From the NCBI RefSeq assembly GCF_028640845.1, contig NC_080539.1, forward strand, positions 300,931,516-300,995,515: 64,000 nucleotides of DNA. Reading direction: 5' to 3'. The translations under genes and the position numbers were made by a program. This stretch comes from Ahaetulla prasina (taxonomy: Eukaryota; Chordata; Lepidosauria; Squamata; Colubridae). This document shows, one piece after another, positions 1-10,912 of this stretch. The first letter of the stretch is position 1; the number at the start of each line of letters is the position of its first letter. The notes beneath the pieces are model-generated. The model made no database searches. It saw only the letters and a list, made by a program, of their open reading frames with translations, and was not told the origin of the DNA.

Positions 1-1654
1 ACAGGCTATCCCCAGTATCGCACTTCTTGTAAATTCCATGTTTAAGGCCACAGTTGCCAAAGCGATCACCTTTATTATTCACTTCTATGAAGCAAACTTC
101 AGAAGCGACTGTTGCTCCACTACCAAATATCATTTTGCACTGCATATCATGAGTCGTGCAGTTCCCATGATAACAATACACGCCATCATTGCACACGGCA
201 CCATCTTGCACATGCATATCTTCTGGACAGTGCTCCCAAGTCCCATTGCAATATTCAGGGAGATCACAACTGCTAATCTTCTCTCTGCAAACAGTTCCAT
301 GTTGACGATATTGGCAGTTAGCACAGCACAGTCCAAAGGCACACACAGCCCCAGGGCGCAACATACAATTAGCTTGACAGCAGGGATCTGACTTGCATTG
401 TGTTTCTGACCCACAGTCACACTGCTCTCCCTTTTCCACTCTTTGGTTACCACAGGATTCAAATTTAAATGTTGTGTTAGTGTCTGGTGGGACCAATAAA
501 CAGTCAGTGTTTCTATAGTGGAAATAATCCTTGTAACTGCAGTTACTAAATTTATCAGTCTCTGTTGCATAGGGTGCCATAATGCATTCACTCTTTCCAC
601 AATGACAATATTTTTCATCATGTATCATTCCAAGAACATGTCCCAGTTCATGGGTAAATATGACAGACATAATAAACAAACTGGGAGTTCTATAGGATTC
701 AATAGCACTTGCCCCATAAATGCTACATATAGTTCCAACATATGCAGTTCCTAGTGTTATCCCAAAATCTTTATATGCAAATAAGTGACCAACATCATTT
801 TTAAAAATTTTAAGCAGATGTTTTCTTCTCCACTCATTAAATGAGAAAAGTGTGTCCTCTGCTCTATGGGTAATGTTTATGAGATTTTTTTGTGACCAGA
901 TCACTAAGCCTTTTATTGATAAATGAACAGAAAGTGAATCATAGAACGAATTTGCAGTGTGGACAATATCTAGAACTTGCAAGGTAATAAAAGATTCATT
1001 TCTGTGAAACTGCAAATATCGTTCATGATCAATCACAATTGCTACCTTAACGTATCTCCTGTGTGGCCACCAGGATTTTCCAAAAACAACTTTGTTTCCA
1101 AGATTGTCTGTTTCAGGAATTATGTCCTCTTGATGACTCTGTTGTTCCTCTCCTACTCCACAAGTCATTCGGAGAGCCCCTTCCTCTACTTCTAACCGAA
1201 ACACCACGTGTTGAAAGATAGAAGATTCCTGGACTGGTTCAATTTCATAGGTCTTATTTTCCATTTGCAAGAGACCTCTCAGTCCTCCTGAACATGTACT
1301 GAGGGTGACTCGAGAAGAGGACTTTCTCTGTATAAATCCATGGTAGAAACAGTCATCCTTGATAAATGGATGATCCACCTGGAGATGATCTGCTGTATTA
1401 TAAGTGAAGACAGGAAAGACCTTTGGGATAAAGTTCCTTCTTTGCCTGAGAAATACCACTTGGGGATTTCCTTCAATGTGCAGGAGATAGCTCACATGCT
1501 GGGTTTCTTCTTGCCCATACTTGGGAGACAGCTTCCTTGGGATGATCACGTCATAAGAGGCATATCTGAAGCCCTGAGGAGGTGCCTCTTTAGAAGCTGC
1601 ATTTTGGATGATCTTCAGCAATATCATACTCAACAATGACAAATAAGTACTCAT
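1..1654 (-). CDS. ADAM20/21-like metalloprotease-disintegrin, gene A (3' part beyond window)
   Basis: Single-exon ADAM gene. Translating the minus strand from the ATG at 1654 gives 551 residues open to the left edge, so the stop is not seen. Order: signal peptide (about 1-21), prodomain with cysteine switch C165 (motif MTCGV), reprolysin domain with HELGHVLGMIHD (H335, E336, H339, H345) and Met-turn M359, disintegrin-like domain (about 400-480, CDLPEYC at 463-469), and the start of the cysteine-rich domain. All catalytic residues are present, so an active membrane sheddase is predicted; the transmembrane part is outside the window. The start was chosen because it is followed by a signal peptide and aligns with B and C. 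Family knowledge: ADAM20/21-type genes are intronless and mostly testis-expressed. No internal stop or frameshift was seen. Confidence 0.88.
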   Translation of the reverse strand, partial: MSTYLSLLSMILLKIIQNAASKEAPPQGFRYASYDVIIPRKLSPKYGQEETQHVSYLLHIEGNPQVVFLRQRRNFIPKVFPVFTYNTADHLQVDHPFIKDDCFYHGFIQRKSSSRVTLSTCSGGLRGLLQMENKTYEIEPVQESSIFQHVVFRLEVEEGALRMTCGVGEEQQSHQEDIIPETDNLGNKVVFGKSWWPHRRYVKVAIVIDHERYLQFHRNESFITLQVLDIVHTANSFYDSLSVHLSIKGLVIWSQKNLINITHRAEDTLFSFNEWRRKHLLKIFKNDVGHLFAYKDFGITLGTAYVGTICSIYGASAIESYRTPSLFIMSVIFTHELGHVLGMIHDEKYCHCGKSECIMAPYATETDKFSNCSYKDYFHYRNTDCLLVPPDTNTTFKFESCGNQRVEKGEQCDCGSETQCKSDPCCQANCMLRPGAVCAFGLCCANCQYRQHGTVCREKISSCDLPEYCNGTWEHCPEDMHVQDGAVCNDGVYCYHGNCTTHDMQCKMIFGSGATVASEVCFIEVNNKGDRFGNCGLKHGIYKKCDTGDSL

Positions 1655-1687
1655 TTTCGCAGAATGAGTGTAGAACTGAACGTATTC

Positions 1688-1806
1688 TGGAAAAGGGAGA
1701 GAGAGGAAAAGAGAAAGAGGGAGGGAGGGAAAAATAGGGAGATATTGAGAGATAGAGATAGAGATAGAAAGAGAGAGAGGGAGGGAAGGCGGGAGGGAGA
1801 GAGAAA
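1688..1806. repeat. GA-rich (polypurine) low-complexity tract
   Basis: About 120 bp of almost pure purine on the plus strand (runs of gaga, gggaggga, gatagaga), so polypyrimidine on the coding strand of gene A. It sits 35-150 bp upstream of gene A's start codon, between the ATG and the conserved upstream block, and probably falls in the 5' UTR or core promoter. The long open frames across it on the minus strand are low-complexity artefacts. Confidence 0.9.
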
Positions 1807-1825
1807 CTTAACAATTTGAAAATGA

Positions 1826-1890
1826 GGATTCTGAACGTACCGGTAGCAACAGAAATGCAATAGATTTTTGGAATGGAGGCGGAGTTTAAG
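1826..1890 (-). promoter_or_regulatory. Conserved upstream block of ADAM gene A
   Basis: Plus-strand order: GGATTCTG, TAGCAACA, TTTGGAAT, GGCGGAG. The same words occur in the same order and similar spacing upstream of genes B and C. It lies 170-235 bp upstream of the gene A ATG. On the coding strand it reads CTCCGCC, ATTCCAAA, TGTTGCTA, CAGAATC. TGTTGCTA resembles an RFX (X-box) half-site and the CTCCGCC/CTCCACCC word resembles a GC/CACCC box. The conservation is seen; the factor assignments are inference. Confidence 0.55.
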
Positions 1891-4800
1891 CAACCAATGT
1901 AGAATAACTACTGTTCATATCCCATGGTCTTTAATTTATCTAACAGGAATAAACTGTATGTTTTCTCTGGTTGGATCAAGGTGTGAATTGAAATTCAATA
2001 ATTTAAGTGGATAGTGAAGTAGCCTATCACAACAGGAGACATGTGGCTTTGTAAAAGCTCAAAATCAATAACCTGCTGAAGCTTCTAATTTCTAATTCAT
2101 GTTTATTTGGCTTTTCTTCCTTTCATCCAGGTCATCTTTGGCTATAAAAGGGTCTGAGGCTTTTTCATAACAAGTGGCTCAATCTTTACCTTAAGAAATT
2201 TCACAACTATTGGGGAGTGGGGGAGAATCTGTTAACAGATTCACAAAGTTGCACTGTTAGCACAAATAAACCCAATTTTAAAGGCTGAACAGACTGTGCT
2301 TTTATGTCATATGAAAGATCAACAAGAAGAATTGTCCTGTTCAAGAAAGATTGCATTCGATTCTATAGATTCTATGCATCTGATGTTGAATGGATAAAAA
2401 GCCTACTAAAAATAGATTCCAAAAATGAAAGCTTTGGTAACTTTGCTAATTTTTTTAACTGTTTCATTATCTCTTTCCAATGGTCTGCAAATGTTGTTTT
2501 GTTTCTATGTACCTGTTGATGGCTGCTTTGTTTGAATACCAAGTTTCCAAGAATTCTCTTGCACTTTGAGAATTAGTTTGGTCTAGGATAACCGTTTCCC
2601 CATTCAAATTATGCCTGTGTCTGTCCATGTGTGGTAGGATTAAGTAGTTTTCACTATGTCTTTTCTCTGCTAGTTGGTGTTTATGGATGTGCTGTGCTAC
2701 CCTTTTGCTGTGTGTCATACCTAATAGTTGTTACAGTCCTTACCCTATCTGTATACAGGGATGAAATCTACTTACGTTTCCTACTGGTTTGGAAGTGTGT
2801 GCGAACCAGTAGGGTTTACTTTGGTTTATACTTTGGAGGGCTTTAGTTGATTTATGAACTATGATGATACCTTGTTATTGTAATAGTCAGTGGTACCAGT
2901 GACAAGGTCACCAGCAATCTACACCTAGATAAGCAGGGATTAAACCATGTTAAATCAAAGTTGAAACTATAATTTTCATTAGTGGCTGTAGCAAAATTGC
3001 CCAAACTGAGTTGAAGCCACATCAGACACAGTTGCAAAAATTGTACATTGGAACGTATGTGAAATGTTTGGCTTGATGGTTATCAACAATTACTAGGACC
3101 ATATGCCTGAAAAGTTTTAGAAAAGATGCAGAAAATTCAGAACATGTAACTGAAAGACACCATCGCCAGCATGGCTATTATTGAAAAATAAGAAAGTGTG
3201 ATGTGTAGATATACTGTAACAATATTAGGACACGGTCAGTATAATGAAAAACAATTGGAAAAAGTAAAAACAAATAGAAAATCAAGAGGTGTTTTTTTTT
3301 TAAGAAAAGAAACAACCATTAAGGCAATGGTAATCAAAGCTCTTTGAGTGATACCTAAGGGATTTACCAAATACTTGGAAGGGTTAAATTTATTGGACTT
3401 GACACCTCTGACTGCAAACTCCCCCACCAGCCCAAACTGTATCTCCAGGTATCCAAAGCCTTTAGTTAGATCAGTGGAAAGCACTCCATTCATTGTAAGA
3501 ATAGGGAAAATCCTCAACAACATCATCTTTTCATTATTTTCTTGTGATGGTTGGATTGTGAATTGGTGGAAGTGTGGGAGTGTTACACAGTTACACAGAT
3601 GTACACTTTGTACATCTACTCCAACCACCCTCCTAAAATAAAAGCATATGTATAAATATCCTTTCCTCATTTCCTCCTCTAACCTGGGACGTTTCAAATT
3701 GAACTTAAATGGTTTCCCAAATGTGTTAAGGGAAAGCTTCCGCAAGAATCAAAGGAAAAAAATCCATTGTCAAAGAAACTGACTTGGCACACAATGTGGA
3801 TTGAAGAAACTATTACTGTTCTTGAAGAAGTGCTGTCATCTTCCTTTTTCCTCTCAATCCATGTGTTGCTGTTTCCCTGATCATCTTTCCCAGAAAAAGT
3901 TTTGAAGGCTGTCAACTGGAATTTCTAGGAACAGCAGCACTGTGAATTTCTATGATAAATGTAGCAGGCAAAGATGGGCAGTGAGAGTCAACATGCATGT
4001 GGCAACATAAGACATGGTTGGGTTTCATGGGTGGATGCCTTGATAAAAACAGCTCCTCCCAGTCCAGAAGCAATAACTACAATATTAAGAAATATGACAG
4101 CAGTTTCTTCCAGGTATTCTACATTATGAAGGAAACCATCAAAAGATACTTTGAAAGCTTTATTTACATCCAGGGATTTCTGGAAAGCAAATCAATGGAT
4201 TAATATAACATAAATCTACTGGGGACAAATAAGTCTATTGACTGTCAAAGCAAAAGCAGAAATGTTGCAGTACGTGGAATAAACGAAGAAGTATGATGGT
4301 TCAGAACAGGAACGATGAGAAGAAAGCTGGTTTTGGCATTGGATATTCAGAGGAATGGCAATGGATTGTGAATTGGTGGAAGCAGAGCAGGATCACAAAT
4401 AAGAAACGTAATGTTGCAGAAATCCACAAAGAGCTACAAAAAAGGCAAGGCTGGATACAAACATCTCAAGAAGGGAATTTCACATGTTTCCAACCAAGAT
4501 TCGGAACTCACTGAGACCTGTTAAAAACATCTTCCTGACCTATTTAATAGTCTTGTGTGATCTTTTTCTACTAACAAGAGCATGCTGATTGTATAAGTGA
4601 TCCTTGGTGTGAAGAAGATGATTCTATCAAATGAGGACAAAAAATACAAAGATGTCATAGTGCTTACTAGTAGTAGAGATAAAAGAGATTTATCTCTGGG
4701 TTATAAGGAAGTGTCATTTATTATTTCTTACTGAATCCCTCTAGTATTATGACTGTTCAATTGGAGAAGGCTACCACAGGATTTAGTTTCTCTCTGTAAT

Positions 4801-5083
4801 TTCTATTGAAAGTTATGAATTAATTTTAGAACTGCTTATCTCTTTTGTGATACAGAAATTCAGATAAAAAGGATGCCTCTTAAATGAAATTAATATATAT
4901 CAGAAGTCCTTTCCTTTCAAGGAAAGGTTTTTCATAAATCAATCTGAAAGAAAAATCATGTTAAAATGGAACGTAAACACTAAATATCCACCCTCCCCCG
5001 AAGTTACCGGTAGTTCATTTAGTCTTTATCCATTGCTTCCAAGCTTTATATCTGATACCTTGTAGGTTGTTATGGTTTATGAT
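1891..5083. other. Intergenic between ADAM A and ADAM B
   Basis: No gene is supported here. It contains one Penelope-like fragment (listed separately). An exact 20-bp word beginning ggattgtgaattgg occurs at about 3552 and again at about 4364. Otherwise unremarkable AT-rich sequence. The 169-codon open frame at 3236-3745 has no recognisable domain and no splice context. Confidence 0.6.
2467..2718 (-). pseudogene. Possible Penelope-like element C-terminal fragment
   Basis: An open minus-strand stretch of about 83 codons reads like the C-terminal GIY-YIG region of Penelope-like retroelements: His-rich start, then a HRHNLNGETVILDQ stretch, then SAREFLETWYS and AINRYIE. This follows the usual layout of an H-x(n)-F/L-N core, an ILD-like strand, an E(A/T)W helix and a terminal asparagine-rich NR motif. 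It is short, has no intact reverse transcriptase nearby, and is best read as an old truncated insertion. Another retroelement family is possible. Confidence 0.4.
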
Positions 5084-7267
5084 TTAGTGTTGATATTCTT
5101 CTTCTGTTGATACTGTTGGACGAATTTTGCCCCCCAATTTCCAAAATATGTACATTATGTTATTTTTGAAATGTACAATCACGGCAACAGAAATAACAGC
5201 ACCACAAAGGCCATATATTAATCCTCCTATCACTCTAGTTTTTGCAAAATATCTACCGACATATTGTTGTGCAGGTGGTCCACTGTCTATGCTGCCCCCA
5301 TAGCCTTCATATAGACAGTCGGGAGGTTTCCAGCCGTATTCACAGTGACAATGTTGACGACTATTGCACACTCCCCGATTATGGCACTTTGTGATATTAC
5401 AATCATACATTACTCTGGTTATTCTGACACATTTCTGATGGATGCATATCATGCCACTGCCACAAGGGGTGCTATCCTTCACTGCACCAACATCCATGAT
5501 GCCGATTCCAAGGTGGTAGTCGATACCCCAGCATTGCTTATTGTCAATGGAAGTTTGAATTATTGTACTGTGTTCCTCCAAAGAAGGCAACCTTTTCACA
5601 TTTTCACACTGGATACGGCCACACAGGACATCCTCAACTTTACATTTCTTATAGTGCTTATCTTTAAGGCCACAGTTTCCAAAACGATCACCTCTGGTAT
5701 TCATTTCCCTGAAGCACACATCAGAAGCAGCTACTGCTGTGCTGCCAAAAATGGTTTTGCACTGTTGGTCGTGAGTGTTGCAATTCCCGTTATAACAATA
5801 TTCACCATCTCTGCATGGCACACCATCCAGCATATGAACATCTTCAGGACACCTTTCAGAAGTTCCATTGCAGTATTCAGGAAGATCACAACTGCTAGTC
5901 TTTGTTCTGCAAACAGTTCCAGCTTCTTGATACTGACACTTGTCACAACATAAGCCGAATGCACAAGTAGCACCAGGACGCAACCTACAATTAGATTGGC
6001 AACAGGGATCTGACTTGCACTGAGCTTCAGAACCACAATCACATTGCTCTCCATCATCCACGACCTGGTTTCCACAAAATTCGATGGTGTATATTTTACT
6101 TGGATTTGGTAGATCTAGTAAACACTTTGCATTTCTGTTCTTGAAATAATCCTCATAGCTACAATTGCTGAACTTATTATAGCCTGAAAGAACTTCAGCC
6201 ATAATACACTGAACTTTTTCACATGAACAATATTTTTTATCATGGCTCATCCCGAGATTATGTCCTAGCTCATGAACAAATATTAAAGATATAGTGAACA
6301 GGCTTGTGGTTATGTATTGTTCAACAGCAGATCCATAGTCATCTCTACAAATTCCTCCTGTGAATGCTAATCCTAAATCACTAAAATGCTTGAATGCAAA
6401 TAAATGAGCAGCGTCATTCCTTAGACGTTTCTGTAGTGATCGTCTTCTCCAATCTGTGAAAGATCTAAGGGTCTTGTGTATGTCCCACTTAAGGTTTATG
6501 GGATTCTTTTGGGTCCAGATTTCCAGTCCAGCTAAAGACAGTTTAACAGACAGTGGTTCGTATAATGAATTTGCCATATGAAGAATATCTATTACACTCA
6601 TAGCAACTAGAGTTTTATTTCTGTTAAATTTCAAATATCGTTCATGATCTATCACAAATGCAATCTCTGCATGTCTAGTGTATGGCCACCACTTGGAAGC
6701 ACTTCTATCCTGCAGGTTTTCCATTTTTGGCATAATGGCCTTTTGATACCATTCCTCTTCTTTTGTTAGTCCGCATCTCATCGAGCTAGCACCTTGTACT
6801 TCTTCCAGAGAATATACAGCATGCTGAAAGATAGCAGATGCCTCAACTGGTTCAATTTCATAAGTTTTATTTTCTAATTGTAAAATACCTCTGAGTCCTC
6901 CTGAGCAAAAGCTGAGGGTGACCAGAGAAGAAGGTTTATCCTGAACAAAGCCATGATAAAAACAATCATCTCTGATGAAAGGTTGGTCCATCCGGAGATC
7001 TCCTTCTTCATTATAGTAGAACACAGGGAAATGTTTAGGCACCAAACCCCACTTCTGTCTCAGATGCACCACTTGGTTATTCCCTCCAATCTGCAGTAAA
7101 TAGCTTACATGCTCTGGTTCCTCAGGTCCAGACTTGGGAGTCACTTTCCTTGGAATGATTGTTTCATAAGAAATGCGCCTGAAGCCTGGAGGCCATCTCT
7201 CTTCAATGGTCTCAGCCAAACTCTTCCTCAACAGCATCACAAATAGCCATGAAATGTACATATCCAT
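5084..7267 (-). CDS. ADAM20/21-like metalloprotease-disintegrin, gene B
   Basis: Complete intronless gene, 727 residues. Signal peptide about 1-20. Prodomain with cysteine switch C165 (MRCGL). Reprolysin domain about 198-388 with HELGHNLGMSHD (H332, E333, H336, H342) and Met-turn M356 (CIMAEV). Disintegrin-like domain about 396-480 with CDLPEYC at 460-466. Cysteine-rich domain to about 620. EGF-like domain about 623-651 (CHNRGVC, HCHCEYGW). One transmembrane segment about 678-698, then a short basic-then-acidic tail of about 28 residues. Every catalytic residue is present, so it should be an active cell-surface protease. The ATG is the first in frame and starts a signal peptide. Length is normal for ADAM20/21-type proteins. 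Single-exon structure is typical of retrogene-derived testis ADAMs. Confidence 0.93.
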   Translation of the reverse strand: MDMYISWLFVMLLRKSLAETIEERWPPGFRRISYETIIPRKVTPKSGPEEPEHVSYLLQIGGNNQVVHLRQKWGLVPKHFPVFYYNEEGDLRMDQPFIRDDCFYHGFVQDKPSSLVTLSFCSGGLRGILQLENKTYEIEPVEASAIFQHAVYSLEEVQGASSMRCGLTKEEEWYQKAIMPKMENLQDRSASKWWPYTRHAEIAFVIDHERYLKFNRNKTLVAMSVIDILHMANSLYEPLSVKLSLAGLEIWTQKNPINLKWDIHKTLRSFTDWRRRSLQKRLRNDAAHLFAFKHFSDLGLAFTGGICRDDYGSAVEQYITTSLFTISLIFVHELGHNLGMSHDKKYCSCEKVQCIMAEVLSGYNKFSNCSYEDYFKNRNAKCLLDLPNPSKIYTIEFCGNQVVDDGEQCDCGSEAQCKSDPCCQSNCRLRPGATCAFGLCCDKCQYQEAGTVCRTKTSSCDLPEYCNGTSERCPEDVHMLDGVPCRDGEYCYNGNCNTHDQQCKTIFGSTAVAASDVCFREMNTRGDRFGNCGLKDKHYKKCKVEDVLCGRIQCENVKRLPSLEEHSTIIQTSIDNKQCWGIDYHLGIGIMDVGAVKDSTPCGSGMICIHQKCVRITRVMYDCNITKCHNRGVCNSRQHCHCEYGWKPPDCLYEGYGGSIDSGPPAQQYVGRYFAKTRVIGGLIYGLCGAVISVAVIVHFKNNIMYIFWKLGGKIRPTVSTEEEYQH

Positions 7268-7394
7268 TTCCCATCAAGGGAAAGAAGACCATCAAAATAG
7301 AACCTCTGACCCCTTATTCGTGGAAAGAGAGTCCATTATAACTTTTGTGGATTAGAGAAAAATAAAGAAGGATGTGTATGAATCGGAAGTTGAA

Positions 7395-7451
7395 AGATTC
7401 TGACCATAGCAACAATACATGGAATTCTTTGGAATATGGGTGGAGCTTAAT
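7395..7451 (-). promoter_or_regulatory. Conserved upstream block of ADAM gene B
   Basis: Plus strand shows GATTCTG, ATAGCAACA, TTTGGAAT and GGGTGGAGCTT in the order seen upstream of genes A and C. It is centred about 155 bp upstream of the gene B start codon. Here the X-box-like half-site reads GTTGCTATGG on the coding strand. Likely proximal promoter; function is inferred from conservation between paralogues. Confidence 0.6.
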
Positions 7452-8097
7452 ACAGCAAGAACAAAAAATGACAGCCAAAGAATAGATAATGTTGAGTTTT
7501 GAATTTGAGCACACACCTCTTTCAGGAAAATTGGAAACAATGGATCCTGTTTGATTAATAAAATGGCCTGGCCTGCATGAGTGAATTGTTTCTGGAGTTT
7601 TGGATGCATAATCCAAGATGCACTTGGGTGCATAATTCAAGATGGCGACATGTGCAGATGTTATGCCCCTGAGCTCCTGGTGTTGGTGGGCTGTGTTTGA
7701 AATAATGTGCTTATGGATGTCTGTGAACAGTGGAGTATATGCGGTAAAACTTGTCTACACCCATGCAGAATTGCTAAACATCAGTTTTGCAAGTCCAGTG
7801 GTCCCATAACATACCAAACTGAATGACGAGACTTCCAGGTTCTCCATGGATTGTTGTTGGTTCTGGGAGGGGTTGACGGCAGCAAAAGCTGCAGAAACAG
7901 AAGCGTGGATGTAGAGTGGTCTATTAGCTCAACTATGGAAACAGTCCCACAGACCAGCAGTACCAAACTATTTTTGACCTATGTTAGTTGTCTCATCCAT
8001 ACTAGAGCTGTAGATGGCAGCGAGCAGGCTTATCCGCAAATGCTGTGTAATGATTGTCATGGAGACCTGGCTATAGGCACTCATACCCAATGCGGCA

Positions 8098-8340
8098 GTG
8101 GAGCTTACTAGCTGTGCTATCTACCGCTCTGATAGAAATGGCAACTCTGGTAAGTGCAAAGGAGGAGGACTTTGTATTTATATACATAGCGACTGGTGTG
8201 CTAACAGCAGAGTAATATATACATATTGTTTCCCAGATGTGGAATTAATTACCGTCATATGTAGGCTATTTTATCTGTCCAGAGAAATCACTGTGATAAT
8301 TATCACTGTTAAATTCCACCTGACGCCAATGTTAGCATGG
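8098..8340 (+). pseudogene. LINE endonuclease-domain relic
   Basis: The frame contains YRSDRN, GKCKGGGLCIYIHSDWC, an FPDVELITVICR-like strand and a FYLSREITVIIITV segment. This is the central part of an APE-type endonuclease as found in L2-type LINEs (the RGGG-CIYV-WC motif). Both ends are lost to stops, so it cannot encode a full domain. Confidence 0.65.
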
Positions 8341-8709
8341 CGCTCACTAAGCTATATGACTTCATCTGAAGGTAGCAGTAAACTCATCTTGAGGGCGCTT
8401 TTGTTATGGCTGGGGACTTTAACCAAGCCCATCTAAAGACTGTTCTCTCTAAGTTTGTGCAGTATGTGCAGTGCCGAACCAGAGGGAAGAACACTTTAGA
8501 CTGGATGTACTCAAACTTAAAACAGGCATAAAGAGCAATTCCTCTCCCCAACCTGGGCACATCCAACCATCTCTCTCTGCTGTTATGCCCAAAGTATGTC
8601 CCTCTTAGGAAAAGAACACAGCCAGTCATGAAAACTTTTAAAATCTGGCCAGAGGGTGCACTCAGTCAGTTGCAGGATGCTTTGAAACCACTGAGTGGAG
8701 CATATTTGA

Positions 8710-8831
8710 GGTCTTCAAACTTGGCAGCTTTAAGACTTGTGGACTTCAACTCCCAGAATTCTCCAGCCAGCATAGCTGGGAATTCCGGGAGTTGAAGTCC
8801 ACAAATCTTAAAGCTGCTAAGTTTGAGGACC
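8710..8831. repeat. Palindromic MITE inserted in the LINE
   Basis: Two 52-bp terminal inverted repeats start GGTCTTCAAACTT on the left and GGTCCTCAAACTT on the right (reverse complement). They differ at about four positions and are separated by an 18-bp centre. The inner part contains the gacttcaactccc(a/g)gaattc word that recurs in squamate repeats. It interrupts the LINE between its endonuclease and RT regions. No convincing target-site duplication was found. Confidence 0.75.
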
Positions 8832-9185
8832 CCGATCTAGAACTTCATGAATACACCGACACCGTACTTTCATATATCAAAACGTGTACTGATAATGTAA
8901 CAGTGGACAAGTGCAGCAGAATCTAAGGGAATTGTAAACCCTGGATGTCAGCAGAGGTACGGATACTTCTGAGAGCCCAGAATTCCACCTTTAAGGCAGG
9001 GGACAGAGATAAATACAATGAGGCCAGGGCAAATCTATGGTGAGGCATCAAGGTAGCTAAACAAAAATATAAACAAAAGGTGGAGAACCATCTAGCAGAC
9101 AACAACCCGAAGCAGGTGTGGCAGGGACTGCAGAATCTATCCAACTATAAGGGCAATACGATGAAGACAGTTAACAGATGCCTAG

Positions 9186-10310
9186 TTGGTAGAGGAGTTC
9201 ACCCGCTACGAGGTCAAGAGACCTGACCCTGTAATCCCAGCCCGCCGGCCCTCCAACTTCCAACCACTCACCCTGCATAAACACCAAGTGAGAGCTGTAT
9301 TGAAGGCCATGAATGCCAATAAAGCTACAGGTCCAGATGGGGTGGTGGGGATAGTGCTAAAAATCTGTGCTGACCAACTATCAGAGGTCCTAACAAGGAT
9401 TTTTAACATCTCCCTGCAAACGGCCACTGTTCCATCATGTCTGAAAGCAGTCACTATCATTCCAGTCCTGAAGAAAACAGCAATAAACAGCCTGAATGAC
9501 TACAGACCCATTACACTAACGTCTGTAGTGATGAAGTGCTTCAAGAGACTGCTTCTTCAACCCCTCAGGTCAAGCCTTCCATCAAACTTTGACCAACATC
9601 AGTTCGCCTACAGAGGAAATAGGTTGACAGGCGATGCCATTGCTACTGCTTTACATTTTGTAGTGAGTCATCTAGAGAAATCTAGGAACTACGTCAGAAT
9701 GCTTTTCATAGACTACAGCTCAGCTTTTAACACCATTTTGCCAGGCATCCTCATTGAAAAGTTGACTGGCTTGAATTTCCCCTTTCTCACTTGTGATTGA
9801 ATTAAAGACTTTCTGATGGACCAGCCACAAACAGTGAAGGCTGGGTCTTTCACATCCTCCTCCCTGAAGTTCAGCACTGTCTCTCTCCTGGGCTGTGTGC
9901 TCAGTCCCTACCTGTACTTGTTGTACACATACAACTGCATATCTTCTGATCAATCTAATATGATAATAAAGTTTGCAGATGATGCCACTGTACCAGGAGA
10001 CAAATTAGCATACAGGGAAGAAGTCCAGAAGTTATCCATATGGTGTTCAGAAAACAACTTGCATCTAAACACTAGCAAGAGAAAGGAGATGGTGCTGGAC
10101 TTCCGGAAGCAGAGAGAGGAACCTGTCCCACTCTACATCAAGCGGGAGGGGGGGGGCTGTGTGGAGAGGGTCTCCTCTTTCAAATTCTTGGGAGTCCACC
10201 TCAGCCAGGATCTAACCTGGAAAAATAACACAATCCAGGTGGTCAGGAAGGCCGAACAGAGACTCCATTTCCTTAGGGTTTTGTGGAAAAATCAGGTGGA
10301 ACAATAACTG
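9186..10310 (+). pseudogene. LINE reverse transcriptase relic
   Basis: Two adjacent open stretches (9186-9800 and 9816-10307) together carry RT motifs: KATGPDGV, PVLKK then NDYRPITLTS, HQFAYRGNR, the LFIDYSSAFNT block, and FADDAT as the catalytic F/YADD box. After these come WCSENNLHLN, a KEMVLDFRK block and FKFLGVHLSQDLTW. A stop/frameshift near 9800-9816 separates them, and the second stretch shifts near 10290-10307. Typical of L2/CR1-group LINEs; not functional. Confidence 0.82.
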
Positions 10311-10716
10311 ATGACTTCCTTTTACCGGTCTACAATAGAAAGCATTCATATTTATGTTACGGTATGGTATGCTGGCTTGACAGAAAGGCATTACAGAGGG
10401 TGATGAGCACAGTACAAAAAATTATGGGCTGTCCCATAACCCCAGTAGATGAAATCGCCAGGACCCGCTGCTTTAGCAGAGTGAGGAAACTCCTCAGGGA
10501 TGATTCACACCCTGGTCAGCACTTCTTTACTCTCCTACCATCGGGCAGGAGATATAGAAGCATAGCCAGCTGAATGAATAGGCTGAAAAATAGCTTTTAT
10601 CCATGGGCTGTCAGGCTTCTGACGCAACATAACATCACAATTAGGTTTAATATGATAGACTTGCAGGGCCATCGCAACAAGCAACAAGCAATACTGGTGT
10701 AATATAATACAATGTT

Positions 10717-10738
10717 ATACACACACACACACACACAC
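10717..10738. repeat. (CA)n microsatellite
   Basis: About ten uninterrupted AC dinucleotides inside the 3' UTR of the LINE. Confidence 0.95.
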
Positions 10739-10912
10739 GGGAATGTGTGCTAATTATTACTTATTTCGATTTAGGGATTTCTTTTTATTTATTAAATTAT
10801 TGAGATGTATTCTGTGTTTTGTGGGGGCTGCACCAAGGGAGGCTCATTCAATTTCATTGTACACATGTTGTGCATTGACAATAAAGGTTTGATTTGATTT
10901 GATTTGATTTTG

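Larger units (their letters stand above)
7640..10912 (+). mobile_element. L2-like non-LTR retrotransposon (LINE), degraded
   Basis: A near full-length but broken LINE. The left end is approximate, around an aagatggcg word of the kind that begins LINE 5' UTRs. An endonuclease-domain relic follows (about 8098-8340), then reverse transcriptase (9186-10310) and a C-terminal relic (10283-10573, with SHPGQHFFTLLPSGRRYRS). The 3' UTR ends in gacaataaaggtttgatttg followed by a short TTGAT-type tail to about 10912. Several stops and frameshifts separate the pieces. A 122-bp palindromic MITE is inserted at 8710-8831. The clade (L2 rather than another CR1-group clade) is a judgement from residues and tail. 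Confidence 0.75.

Noticed and set aside
130..621. 163-codon minus-strand frame with many cysteines
   Set aside because: It is the +1 shadow of the ADAM A disintegrin-like coding region; similar shadows occur in B, C and D at the same place.
1..1654. Gene A as a pseudogene, because no single complete frame is obvious
   Set aside because: Manual minus-strand translation is open and colinear with B and C over all 551 codons in the window; only the stop lies outside.
1590..1893. Ser/Leu/Phe-rich minus-strand frames
   Set aside because: They are translations of the GA-rich simple repeat.
3236..3745. 169-codon minus-strand frame as a gene
   Set aside because: No domain, no homology I recognise, AT-driven composition.
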